Below are positions 1 to 7,926 of a stretch of DNA of 38,239 bases, piece after piece. The first letter of the stretch is position 1. Every line of letters begins with the position of its first letter. The DNA comes from Nostoc sp. CHAB 5844 (GTDB lineage: Bacteria; Cyanobacteriota; Cyanobacteriia; Cyanobacteriales; Nostocaceae). A model generated the notes under the pieces. That model was not told the DNA's origin. It worked only from the letters and a program-made list of their open reading frames with translations, and did no database searches. Where the stretch lies: assembly GCF_020829595.1 (NCBI RefSeq), contig NZ_JAIVFW010000066.1:1-38239 (forward strand), given 5' to 3'. The translations under genes were made by a program, and so were the position numbers.

Positions 1-89
1 CCCTCAACTATCATTGGGATTTACTAAACTTCAATCCATTGTTTATAGACTTACTTCCCCACTTTTTATATTCCTGACTCACCCTGATT

Positions 90-623
90 TTGTATTTTCC
101 TCTGCTTAGAGTGACAAATGAGGGTTATGGTGAAAATACGACTAATGCTATCTTCGGCGGCTGCGCGACTAAAGCTTTCTTCAACCCCAATGATGATATT
201 TCGGCTGATAAATTTAGCAAATATCTAGGAGACGAAGAAATAAACTATACACAAAAATCCCGCAGTTATGGCGGTAAAGGAGGGGCGAACACATCCATTT
301 CACAACAAAAAGGCATACGTAAATTATTTGATGTGAACCAGTTCAACACTTTGCCAGAAGGTAAGGCAGTACTAATGAATCCAGGTTTTTCATCTCGTAA
401 TCAAATTAGCCTACCAATGTTGCATAAGTTCAAAATTCCGCAAGTAGAAATTAATTCACAAAAATCATCAATCAAACACTGGTATGAATTTCAACAAGAC
501 TTAATTGCCCTGTCATCTTTAGTTGCACCAACATCAGAAGAAATGATGAAAAGGCGTAAGGAAGCTGAACGGCTTTTACCGCTTTTTGACAAACAAGAAT
601 TACTTAAAACAATGGAGTTTTAA
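90..623 (+). pseudogene. C-terminal fragment of VirD4/TraD-type coupling protein
   Basis: The 177 codons match the C-terminal part of the TraG/TraD/VirD4 coupling proteins, the hexameric inner-membrane ATPases that pass the relaxosome to the type IV secretion channel. What I see is a block containing YGENTTNAIFGGCATKAFF, then a segment reading SADKFSKYLGDEE, then a predicted R-x-L-x-x-x-x-x-F-x-x-L-P-x-G-x-A end; these resemble the region after Walker B in this family. The Walker A and B half, normally some 300 or more residues, is missing. The only start is a TTG at 90, and an in-frame TGA lies just upstream at 75-77, so either the gene was broken upstream or its 5' part is shifted. The next gene follows after 2 bases, so it still sits in an operon with conjugation genes. 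The family assignment is fairly sure; whether it is expressed as a separate protein is unknown. Confidence 0.6.
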
Positions 624-625
624 TT

Positions 626-1018
626 ATGTACTATCCACTAACTGAACGAGATAGAGCAATGATTTCCAAGCTGCCTCCAGAGATAGCAGCGTTGGCTAAT
701 AAGTATCCTTCAGATATCTTCAATGCGGCTGAATCATGGAATGACCCCTCATTTCCTGACAATTACATCCCAGAAACTATTGAGATATTCTGTGATAATG
801 AATCTGTGGTTTTTATTCAAGACGGCGAACTCCAAGACTATCAGCCAACTATTGCAGAAAGAAATTCCACTACTATCACAGTAATTATTGATAGCAATTT
901 TGCTTATATCGAAATAGAAGGTCAAGAAATTCTCAACAAATTGGGTGGAGTAATTTTCCCCGACATATTTGTTTCTCATTCTGAATTAATTCTAGAAATT
1001 GCTGGAGAACTATTATGA
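626..1018 (+). CDS. Hypothetical protein, conjugation operon
   Basis: This encodes a 130-residue soluble, acidic protein that I do not recognise. It has no signal peptide or membrane segment. The N-terminal third is proline- and charge-rich; the rest alternates hydrophobic and polar residues as a beta-rich domain would. The start ATG at 626 follows the previous stop by two bases and has GGAG at 614-617 upstream. Its stop overlaps the next start in an ATGA arrangement, so it is probably translationally coupled to the coiled-coil protein that follows. The position between a coupling-protein remnant and T4SS genes suggests a conjugation accessory role, which is inference only. Confidence 0.7.
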   Translation: MYYPLTERDRAMISKLPPEIAALANKYPSDIFNAAESWNDPSFPDNYIPETIEIFCDNESVVFIQDGELQDYQPTIAERNSTTITVIIDSNFAYIEIEGQEILNKLGGVIFPDIFVSHSELILEIAGELL

Positions 1019-2034
1019 TTGAAAATGCCGAAGCAAATCAAATCAAGAATGATTATTTAGATACCCTTAAATCATTGATTGACCGGATTCAAATTAAAGC
1101 TAAAGACGAACATATTGAAGTTGACAACGGAATTTCTATCTATATTGGCACGTCGAAAGTTTATGAAGGAGTGAAAGGTGAAAAGCCAACAAAAAATTCC
1201 TTGACACCAGAAGTTGTCGAAAATATCCAAAAAGCTATTGCTGATCCTCAGAATACTAAAAGTTCTATCACTATTAAGATAGGTAAACAAGAAGTATTCA
1301 AAGTGCGAAATGGTAAATTAATCAATGACAAGCTAAAACTGAGTAGTGCGCCTGTTCAAAAAGCTGCGCCAAAAGAGCGTACTTATAGCATAGGCGAATT
1401 GCAAAAACAAGTTGAGGTGTTAAAAAATAAAATTAACGAACAAGAGAAGACAATTGCTCAATTAAGTGAGCAACCTCAAACAAAAGAGACACTTGAAAAG
1501 CTCACAAAAGAAGTAGAGCAAATGGCTGAGTCGTTAGCCAAACAACAAAAACTGATTGAAGCTACTCAAAAGTCTCTTAGTGAAATTTCGCCAATCAAAA
1601 CCCAAAACAGCAAGCTGCAAAACTGGGTTGGTTCTGTAGAAAATAAGGTGAAACAAATAAGTAATTCAATACTAGAAGCCGCTCAAAATAAACTGACAGA
1701 AGTCCGCACACAAATAGATGATTCCGTCCGCCAAATAAAAGGCAAGATGATTGAATCAGCCGTCAAAGTACTATTAGATAAACTTGGTGAACGCAACCCT
1801 GATGGTTCTTTATCTTTCAGGAGTAATAATTTCGATTTTAAACAAGATGGTGATAACGTCACTGTCAAAGCGAAAGATGGTACTAATGTATTAAAAAATG
1901 GTGTAGTAGCTAAAGAACTTCCAGTCGCAGTAGAACAGGAAATTAAAGTGCTTCCTGAAAAGGTTTTTGAATTTATCGATCAGCTTGATCAACAAGAGAA
2001 TCTAGTTGAAAAACAGCCTTCTTTGTCTCGTTAA
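1015..2034 (+). CDS. Coiled-coil protein, conjugation operon
   Basis: This encodes a 339-residue protein of unknown function. Residues about 1-110 form a mixed alpha/beta region rich in Lys and Ile. Residues about 120-240 are a long heptad-rich coiled coil (many K, E, Q with L, I, V at repeating positions). Residues about 245-335 form a second globular region with the short strands LSFRSNNFDFKQDGDNVTVK. There is no signal peptide or membrane span, so it is likely cytoplasmic. The start overlaps the upstream stop (ATGA at 1015-1018), indicating translational coupling. Long coiled-coil proteins often act as scaffolds or tethers, and its place in the block would fit a coupling or relaxosome accessory protein, but nothing in the sequence proves this. 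Confidence 0.75.
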   Translation: MIENAEANQIKNDYLDTLKSLIDRIQIKAKDEHIEVDNGISIYIGTSKVYEGVKGEKPTKNSLTPEVVENIQKAIADPQNTKSSITIKIGKQEVFKVRNGKLINDKLKLSSAPVQKAAPKERTYSIGELQKQVEVLKNKINEQEKTIAQLSEQPQTKETLEKLTKEVEQMAESLAKQQKLIEATQKSLSEISPIKTQNSKLQNWVGSVENKVKQISNSILEAAQNKLTEVRTQIDDSVRQIKGKMIESAVKVLLDKLGERNPDGSLSFRSNNFDFKQDGDNVTVKAKDGTNVLKNGVVAKELPVAVEQEIKVLPEKVFEFIDQLDQQENLVEKQPSLSR

Positions 2035-2343
2035 TAAATTATACTCTTGGGCAGGGGTGTGAGAAATTCAAAAATATGAATACAAATTTTGTATTAATTT
2101 ATCGAACAGAATATATGCGCTACTTCGTCAGAATAAAGTCATGAATTCTATACGAGTGGCAGATGAATAAATGGTGCAACACTCGCGCGTAATCGCAGAT
2201 TTAGTGGTGCTTCTAGGTGGTGGATCAGAATCTTCCACGAAGAGTGATTCTGAATTCTAAATTCTGTATTCTTCTTCAATCTGTTTTATTTACCTGTTCT
2301 AAGAACTACTAATAATAATCGCATTTAACAGGATGTTTATTAA
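2035..2343. other. Intergenic region with a small stem-loop
   Basis: This gap of about 310 bases has no convincing ORF. It holds an 8-base inverted repeat (TCAGAATC at 2225-2232 and GATTCTGA at 2246-2253, loop 13), with no T-run behind it, and several GAATTC-like AT-rich repeats. It separates the coiled-coil gene from the duplicated helix-turn-helix gene and may carry the promoter of the latter; no clear -35/-10 pair could be assigned. Confidence 0.4.
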
Positions 2344-2778
2344 ATGAATCCCATTGAGTTTAAGAATAAATGGAATTTAACGTATGTAGAGTTGGCAGTA
2401 ATTTTGGGTTACACAAGCGATCGCACTGTTCGCAGTTGGGAGTTAATAGGAAATCATCGATATCCTCAGCCTCCAGCTTGTGTTGCTTGCCACTTGTTAG
2501 ATGAAAAATGGCTTCAACAAGGAAAAAATATCATCGTGGGATTAAGTTTAGCGCAACATCCTATTGAGTTTAAGAATAAATGGCAGTTATCTTACGTAGA
2601 ACTGGCAATTGTTTTGGGTTACACGAGCGATCGCACTGTTCGCAGTTGGGGGGCTACAGGTCGATTTCGCAGAGATCCTCAAGCACCAGCTTGTGTTGCT
2701 GCTTACTTGTTAGATGAAAAATGGCTTCAACAAGGAAAAAATATTGTTCCCTATTTTTGGGTGAAGGAAATCGCTTAA
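2344..2778 (+). CDS. Tandem-duplicated helix-turn-helix-like protein
   Basis: This 144-residue protein consists of two near-identical copies of one domain, starting at residues 3 and 73 (period 70 residues, 210 bases). Each copy has PIEFKNKW, then a Y-V-E-L-A-x-x-L-G-Y segment, then TSDRTVRSW, a variable 8-12 residue patch, PxPACVA and LLDEKWLQQGKN. The segment around ELA..LGYTSDRTVRSW looks like a helix-turn-helix with recognition helix SDRTVRSW, so I infer DNA binding. Both copies contain a HIP1 octamer at the same place. The domains differ mostly in the patch after the recognition helix (ELIGNHRYPQ versus GATGRFRRDPQ). It may regulate the conjugation genes that follow. A weak AGGA ribosome site lies upstream of the ATG. 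Confidence 0.7.
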   Translation: MNPIEFKNKWNLTYVELAVILGYTSDRTVRSWELIGNHRYPQPPACVACHLLDEKWLQQGKNIIVGLSLAQHPIEFKNKWQLSYVELAIVLGYTSDRTVRSWGATGRFRRDPQAPACVAAYLLDEKWLQQGKNIVPYFWVKEIA

Positions 2779-2892
2779 AATGTCAATCAAAAGACCATTT
2801 ATGTGTGAAAAAAGAGATGATAAATGAGCCTTTTTAACTGCTTAAAAAGCAGTTATTTTTATATCTATCAGCAGTTCCCAGAAGTTCTGGAA

Positions 2893-3206
2893 GTAAGGAG
2901 GTGCGATAGGTAGAAGAATTAACCAGAGGGCAAGTCGCCCAAATGATGATTCCGCCAGTGTCATCCAGGCAGTTGCAGGAGTACCTGAACATAGCGAGGA
3001 AATATATTCCTGGGTTTGAGAATTTTACTGATCCGAAAACTAATAGACTCAATGGATATGCCAAGTTAAACATCTCTCATGTACCAGCCCTGCAAGAGAT
3101 TCGGTCATTAGCAAGAATTCAAACTTTATTAGATGTAGAAGTTCATTATCAACAAAAAGCACAAAAGCTGAATTCAAAATCAGTTTTACGGAGTTCGCAG
3201 CAATGA
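2893..3206 (+). CDS. Small hypothetical protein, start uncertain
   Basis: The frame is open from just after a TAG at 2907-2909 to the stop at 3204-3206. The first ATG is at 2943, giving 87 residues. However, a near-perfect ribosome site (AAGGAGGTG, 2893-2901) lies far upstream of that ATG, and the codons from 2910 (GTA GAA GAA TTA ACC) continue the same frame and look coding. Either the start is non-standard near 2910, or an upstream leader was mutated. The protein is soluble, Arg/Lys-rich, with no motif I recognise. Its stop overlaps the next start (ATGA), so it is probably coupled to the pilin candidate downstream. The feature begins at the ribosome site; the CDS with a standard start is 2943-3206. 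Confidence 0.5.
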
Positions 3207-3664
3207 AGGTAAAAGGAGCAATTGTTTCTGTGTCACAAAATTACTCTTCACACCAACCTAAAACTCAAACGCAGATAGTGGCGAAAATTTTCGGCAGATG
3301 GGGGCGGAAATATCAACAACAGTTGTATGCAGTTGGCACAACTTTGATAGTTACAACTCAAGCAATGCCAGCACAAGCATTCGGGTTGTTCAACCCTACT
3401 CAAATAGCATTAACTTGTATGTTTAACAGTGCAGGGGCAACAGGAAATGCAATTGTGAATGCACTGCCGGGAGTGATAAATGCGGCAATCACAGTGCTTT
3501 TATTTATTTATTTTGTTTCTTCGGGTGTGAAGGTCGCTAATGCTATAGGCGATGGACAAGAAATTACTCAGGTCATCCAACAACCTGTAGGAATTTTTTT
3601 TGTAGTTTTAATCCTGTTTATCGTTCAAAGCGTACTTTTTGCTGGAGTGACAGAAGCTTGTTAA
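3203..3664 (+). CDS. VirB2/TrbC-like pilin candidate
   Basis: This 153-residue protein has the layout of a conjugative pilin. A basic N-terminal region of about 40 residues is followed by a hydrophobic segment ending in MPAQA, a good signal peptidase site near residue 55. The mature part of about 95 residues has two hydrophobic segments (INAAITVLLFIYFVSSGV and a second at residues 125-148) separated by a short polar loop. This is the two-helix hairpin known for VirB2/TrbC/TraA pilins. It lies directly upstream of VirB3- and VirB4-like genes, the standard order in P-type T4SS. Pilins diverge too fast for motif proof, so the call rests on topology and context. The unusually long N-terminal leader also fits pilin precursors. 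Confidence 0.65.
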   Translation: MKVKGAIVSVSQNYSSHQPKTQTQIVAKIFGRWGRKYQQQLYAVGTTLIVTTQAMPAQAFGLFNPTQIALTCMFNSAGATGNAIVNALPGVINAAITVLLFIYFVSSGVKVANAIGDGQEITQVIQQPVGIFFVVLILFIVQSVLFAGVTEAC

Positions 3665-3850
3665 CAAAATAGAATTTAGAACTCAAAAACCAGAATTCTC
3701 TAGTTGAATTGGAGTGCGAAGTTGCGGATGAATTGCCGGGGTCTGAATTCCCCACTTTCTTGCTCTGATTTTTAAATTCTGACTTGTGACTTCTTCAAAA
3801 TTTCATCAATAAACGCAGATTTCACCCCACACAATTCCTCATGACATTTT

Positions 3851-3876
3851 AGGATTAACGTCCGTTAATCCTTTTT
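3851..3876 (+). terminator. Stem-loop with T-run ahead of virB3-like gene
   Basis: A perfect 9-base stem (AGGATTAAC 3851-3859 with GTTAATCCT 3864-3872), a 4-base loop and a run of T to 3876 form a Rho-independent terminator-like structure. It ends only five bases before the ATG at 3882. Because the downstream genes belong to the same T4SS block, it probably works as a partial terminator or attenuator, letting the pilin be made in excess of the ATPase. Confidence 0.55.
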
Positions 3877-3881
3877 GTGCT

Positions 3882-4208
3882 ATGAACAAAACAATTAAAC
3901 CGATTAACCAATCATTAGGCAAGAGTGCCTCGATAGGAATATTCACCGGATTCCAATATGCAGTAGCACTGTTATCTTTTGGTACAGGTTTTTTTATCAT
4001 CTATATATTTGGTGTTGGGTTAGTCTGGAGCATACTGGGCGGGGTTTGGCTGGCAGCAACAATTCTTGCTTTGTCGGGGAAGAAACCCTATCTATTTTGG
4101 TCAAGGATATTCCCCCGTGCGCCAATCTGGACAAGAGGATATGTGCGATATAGCACACCCATAGAGAAAAGAAGAATCGGAGCAAAAAAACTTGAAAAGC
4201 CGTGGTAA
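3882..4208 (+). CDS. VirB3-like T4SS inner membrane protein
   Basis: This encodes a 108-residue protein with two adjacent hydrophobic segments (about residues 24-46 and 47-66) followed by a basic, soluble C-terminus rich in Arg and Lys. The size, the paired membrane spans near the N-terminus and the gene order pilin - this - VirB4 match VirB3/TrbD, the small inner-membrane subunit that contacts the VirB4 ATPase. No ribosome binding site is visible: the start follows the stem-loop at 3851-3876 immediately. Its end overlaps the next gene's GTG start. The call is mainly from context and topology. Confidence 0.6.
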   Translation: MNKTIKPINQSLGKSASIGIFTGFQYAVALLSFGTGFFIIYIFGVGLVWSILGGVWLAATILALSGKKPYLFWSRIFPRAPIWTRGYVRYSTPIEKRRIGAKKLEKPW

Positions 4209-7042
4209 AAACTAAAACCAACTCTTCTAAAAAGTTAAACGCATTTGAAGATGCCCTAGATCTAACAACGATGGTAAAACTATCGAAAAAAGGCTATGTA
4301 GTTGGGGCATATTTATTGAGTAAAAAGCTGTTGGGTGATACAGATAACACAATACAACTTGTGTTTGGATATACTTGCTCTGGTATTCATCCAATGTTTA
4401 GTTCCGACGAGCAGATCGAAGCGATCTCGTCGTCATTTCTCAATGGTTGCAAAGAAATACCATCAAGGGAAAAGTTTACCTTTAGGTGGAGTTCGTTTTG
4501 TGATGATTCGGGTGTGATTGGTGAGTATGGACAGAGATTAAAAAATCCGATTAGTGATGAAAGTGAGTTTTTGGATTGGGCGCAAATAGCGCGAATCCAA
4601 GAATTGTCCAGTAACAAAAGTCGCAAAGTAATTCAACTGAATGTTTACAGTACTTTTACTATCAGACCTGGAGGCACAGAAGCTGGAGATGCGATAGACC
4701 GAGCAATAGTCAAGTTCTCAAACTTCTTGCAAAGGCGGTTTACACCCACTGGCGCAACTGAACTGACTCGGAACAATCTAACGGCGATTCTAGAAAAAGC
4801 AATGGATGTGTCATTGCGACACAAACAGATTTTAGAGGGCATGGGTTTACAGCCAATACCGAAAAACGAAGTACAATTGTGGGATGAACTTTGTAAACAT
4901 ATCGGAACAAAAAAAACTCCAGTGCCACATACCCTTGTTTGGGATGAGCATGGGCTAAGAGAGAAATTTTACGAGAATGACCCTCAAGATTCTACTCATA
5001 TAGATCACCAACACATTACCTCTGTACTATTAAATAAAGGAATACCCCAAGCTCATCAGAAATGGGTATGTCTACCAACACATAAATATGTTGGGGTGAT
5101 GGTATTAAACCAGAAACCAGAAGCTTTTGGATCTACAGAAGACCAAATTAGATTTTTGTGGAACATCCTTTCAAAAGATGTTGTACATAATATTGAAGTA
5201 ATCACTGAAGTTACACCATCAGACCCAAAAGTAACGCGACTGGCCCAACAACTGATTACCAAGCGAGCGCATCATACAGCAAATGCCACCAAAGGTAAAA
5301 CAGTTGATGTCGTAGCACAAATAAACATGGAATGGGCGATTAACGCCCAAAAACAGCTTTATACAGGCGATGTTCCCCAAAATACAGCCTTAATTCTTCT
5401 GGTTTACCGCGATTCACCAGAAGAAATTGATGATGCTTGTCGCTTGATTAGCGGATATGTGACCCAACCAGCAGAACTAGCCAGGGAAACACAATATAGC
5501 TGGCTCATCTGGCTGGAAACTCTAATGCTCAAACAACAACCAATGCTGTCAACTCCATTCAACCGTAGAACTACCTTCTTTGCGAGTGAACTAATCGGCT
5601 TTACTAGCGTCATTAAAACAGCTACTGGGGACAATCAAGGGTGCGAGTTGATTGCTGATGAAGGACACTCGCCCGTGCATATCGATTTATCAAAAACTGA
5701 AAACCTGATGGTGATTGGAACTACAGGTAGTGGAAAATCAGTTTTAATTTCACATATTATTGCTGAGTGTTTGGCAAAGGGAATGTCAGTTTTGATGATT
5801 GACTTGCCCAACGATGATGGTACGGGGACATTCGGAGATTTTACGCCTTACTTCAAAGGTTTTTACTTCGACATCTCCAAGCAATCGAACAATTTATTAC
5901 AGACTTTGGATTTATCTCAAGTCCCGGATGACCAAAAACAAGAGCGTATTAAAGCACACCGCAACGATGTCAATCTCATAGTACTGCAACTTGTATTAGG
6001 CAATAATAAATTTGACGGATTCCTGGCTCAAACAATCGAGTCCCTGATTCCGCTTGGCACAAAAGCATTCTATGAAGACCCTGAGATGATTGAGCGGTTT
6101 GAAGCGGCGAAAGCCGGGGGCTTGGGTTCTATTGCTTGGGCGAATACACCAACTCTGGTTGATTTAGAAAAGTTTTTCGCCACTGAGTATGTTGATTTAG
6201 GTTACGATGATGAAAATGTAGACAAAGCCCTCAATTATATTCGTTTGCGCCTACAGTACTGGAGGGCAAGCTCCATCGGAGATGCCATCTGTAAACCTTC
6301 GACCTTTGAAACAGACTCGAAGTTGATCACATTTGCACTAACTAATTTACAGTCAGACAAAGAAGCAGAGGTGTTCGGGATGTCTGCGTATATCGCCGTA
6401 AGTAGACAATCCTTGTCGTCGCCCAATAGCGTTTTTTTTATGGATGAAGCCAGCGTACTGTTACGGTTTGGCGCATTATCGCGTTTAGTTGGACGAAAAT
6501 GCGCTACGGCTCGTAAGTCTGGGTGTCGGATCATGCTGGCGGCACAGGATGTAATTTCGATCGCCAAATCAGAAGCAGGAGAGCAAATTTTACAAAATAT
6601 GCCTCGCCGACTGATTGGAAGAATTGTGCCTGGGGCGGCCAAGAGTATTTCGGAACTTCTTGGTATCCCGAAGTCGTTAATAGAGAAAAACGAAAATTTT
6701 CTGCCCAACCGACAGCAACTCTATACATTATGGTTAATGGACTACTCTAAAAAATACATTCGCTGTCGTTATTATCCAAGTTACCCACTCTTAGCCTTGG
6801 TGGCTAACGGAAAGGATGAACAAGCTGCGCGTGACTATTATAAAAAGCTATATCCAGACAAGTTTGAATGGCTATCTCATTTCTCAAAATATTATGTTGA
6901 GTGTATCAGGCAGGGGAAACCTTTAGTTGATCCTGAAGTGCTAATGAAAAATACAGTTGTGAAAATACAAAAATCAGAACAAGAAAGTGATGATTCTGAA
7001 TCTACTGTTCATGCAGAACTGATAATGAATTCTGCTTCCTGA
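4202..7042 (+). CDS. virB4: VirB4/TraC-type T4SS ATPase
   Basis: This 946-residue protein is the ATPase that powers pilus assembly and DNA transfer on the cytoplasmic face of the T4SS. Walker A reads GTTGSGKS at residues 506-513; Walker B is a hydrophobic run SVFFMDEAS with D748 and E749. After it come CATARKSGCRIMLAAQD (sensor-like Q) and PRRLIGRIVPG, as in VirB4/TraC and their FtsK/HerA-like relatives. The N-terminal 500 residues are the variable membrane-facing domain. The GTG start at 4202 overlaps the upstream stop; an ATG at 4271 is a weaker alternative. The length is slightly above typical VirB4 (about 800-900). The acidic tail after residue 915 looks disordered. The motifs make this secure; the choice between VirB4 and TraC naming is not. 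Confidence 0.92.
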   Translation: MVKTKTNSSKKLNAFEDALDLTTMVKLSKKGYVVGAYLLSKKLLGDTDNTIQLVFGYTCSGIHPMFSSDEQIEAISSSFLNGCKEIPSREKFTFRWSSFCDDSGVIGEYGQRLKNPISDESEFLDWAQIARIQELSSNKSRKVIQLNVYSTFTIRPGGTEAGDAIDRAIVKFSNFLQRRFTPTGATELTRNNLTAILEKAMDVSLRHKQILEGMGLQPIPKNEVQLWDELCKHIGTKKTPVPHTLVWDEHGLREKFYENDPQDSTHIDHQHITSVLLNKGIPQAHQKWVCLPTHKYVGVMVLNQKPEAFGSTEDQIRFLWNILSKDVVHNIEVITEVTPSDPKVTRLAQQLITKRAHHTANATKGKTVDVVAQINMEWAINAQKQLYTGDVPQNTALILLVYRDSPEEIDDACRLISGYVTQPAELARETQYSWLIWLETLMLKQQPMLSTPFNRRTTFFASELIGFTSVIKTATGDNQGCELIADEGHSPVHIDLSKTENLMVIGTTGSGKSVLISHIIAECLAKGMSVLMIDLPNDDGTGTFGDFTPYFKGFYFDISKQSNNLLQTLDLSQVPDDQKQERIKAHRNDVNLIVLQLVLGNNKFDGFLAQTIESLIPLGTKAFYEDPEMIERFEAAKAGGLGSIAWANTPTLVDLEKFFATEYVDLGYDDENVDKALNYIRLRLQYWRASSIGDAICKPSTFETDSKLITFALTNLQSDKEAEVFGMSAYIAVSRQSLSSPNSVFFMDEASVLLRFGALSRLVGRKCATARKSGCRIMLAAQDVISIAKSEAGEQILQNMPRRLIGRIVPGAAKSISELLGIPKSLIEKNENFLPNRQQLYTLWLMDYSKKYIRCRYYPSYPLLALVANGKDEQAARDYYKKLYPDKFEWLSHFSKYYVECIRQGKPLVDPEVLMKNTVVKIQKSEQESDDSESTVHAELIMNSAS

Positions 7043-7083
7043 TTTATGAATTCTATTTAATAAAATTTTCTCGGAGTATTTTT

Positions 7084-7860
7084 ATGAAAAACCACAAAAG
7101 CATTATACTAACAAGTTTGTTACTTGCAAATGTAGTATTGATTCCTCCAGTGTTATCTGCTACAGCACAAGAACCAAAAAAGCAAGAGAAATCATTTTTA
7201 CTACAGTTTTTAGAGACTTATAATAGCTTGCAAAAATCAATTGATAAATATACTAAGGATTTCAGTTTCAGTTGGGAAAATGTTATTAAGGGTGTTGATA
7301 CTTTAATTAAAGGCACAAATGGTGATTTAGGCACTCCCGATCCAGTAAGTGCTGGTGAACGCATCCGAAAAGCGATTGAGAAGAACAAAAAATCTGTTGC
7401 TTCTGGCGATTCTGCAACTGTTGTGCCGACTTTAGAAACTCCTGATGAATTAGACGGACAGAACGCTCAACGTGATTGGCATCAAAAATATACGAAAGCC
7501 CAATCACAAGCTACTTTGGGGGCTGATGGGCAAAGGATTCAAGCCCAAGAGGCAGAAATGTCTAATTATGCTGTGGCAAATTCATCAGAAAATGCCGAAG
7601 CTGCTCAACAAGATGTGATTACTCAAGATATCCTCAAAAAAATTGCTGTTCAAAATTTGCAAGGGACGATCATCAATAAATCTCTTCATTCCGAAGCCCA
7701 AAAACAAACTAGAGCATTGGCTGCCGCTAATATTAACTTGGCTGACATCTCTAGTCGCATGGACGAACAAGCTAAAGAACAAGAACGTCAAACACGAGCT
7801 ACTGTCCGTAATGTCATTCAATCTAGTGCTGCTATTGATGTTTTTTGGGCTAATCAGTGA
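7084..7860 (+). CDS. VirB5/TrbJ-like exported protein
   Basis: This 258-residue protein begins with a signal peptide: a basic start, a hydrophobic core LTSLLLANVVLIPPVL and a cleavage site near ATAQE, residue 29. The mature protein is Gln/Ala/Lys-rich and mostly helical. The C-terminal half (about residues 155-255) has long amphipathic helices including EAAQQDVITQDILKKIAVQN and QTRALAAANINLADISSRM. Periplasmic helical proteins of this size next to VirB4 are typically VirB5/TrbJ, the minor pilus component. A CGGAG ribosome site precedes the ATG by 8 bases. The identification is by architecture and position; a generic exported coiled-coil protein is the alternative. Confidence 0.6.
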   Translation: MKNHKSIILTSLLLANVVLIPPVLSATAQEPKKQEKSFLLQFLETYNSLQKSIDKYTKDFSFSWENVIKGVDTLIKGTNGDLGTPDPVSAGERIRKAIEKNKKSVASGDSATVVPTLETPDELDGQNAQRDWHQKYTKAQSQATLGADGQRIQAQEAEMSNYAVANSSENAEAAQQDVITQDILKKIAVQNLQGTIINKSLHSEAQKQTRALAAANINLADISSRMDEQAKEQERQTRATVRNVIQSSAAIDVFWANQ

Positions 7861-7871
7861 TACTCTGCCCT

Positions 7872-7926
7872 GGGAGCAAGTAGTCACTTCAAATTGATTG
7901 TTTTACTGCTTGCTCCCTTTCTTTTT
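7872..7926 (+). terminator. Rho-independent terminator between convergent genes
   Basis: A 13-base stem with a single G-U pair (GGGAGCAAGTAGT 7872-7884 with ACTGCTTGCTCCC 7905-7917), a 20-base loop and a T-rich tail TTTCTTTTTC end the T4SS operon on the plus strand. The relaxase gene converges from the other side, and its stop lies at 7926. No T-run follows the stem on the minus strand, so it serves the plus strand mainly. Confidence 0.75.

Noticed and set aside
6235-6708. 157-codon minus-strand ORF inside the VirB4 gene
   Set aside because: It lies antisense to a strongly conserved ATPase region, has no ribosome site and an unnatural composition.
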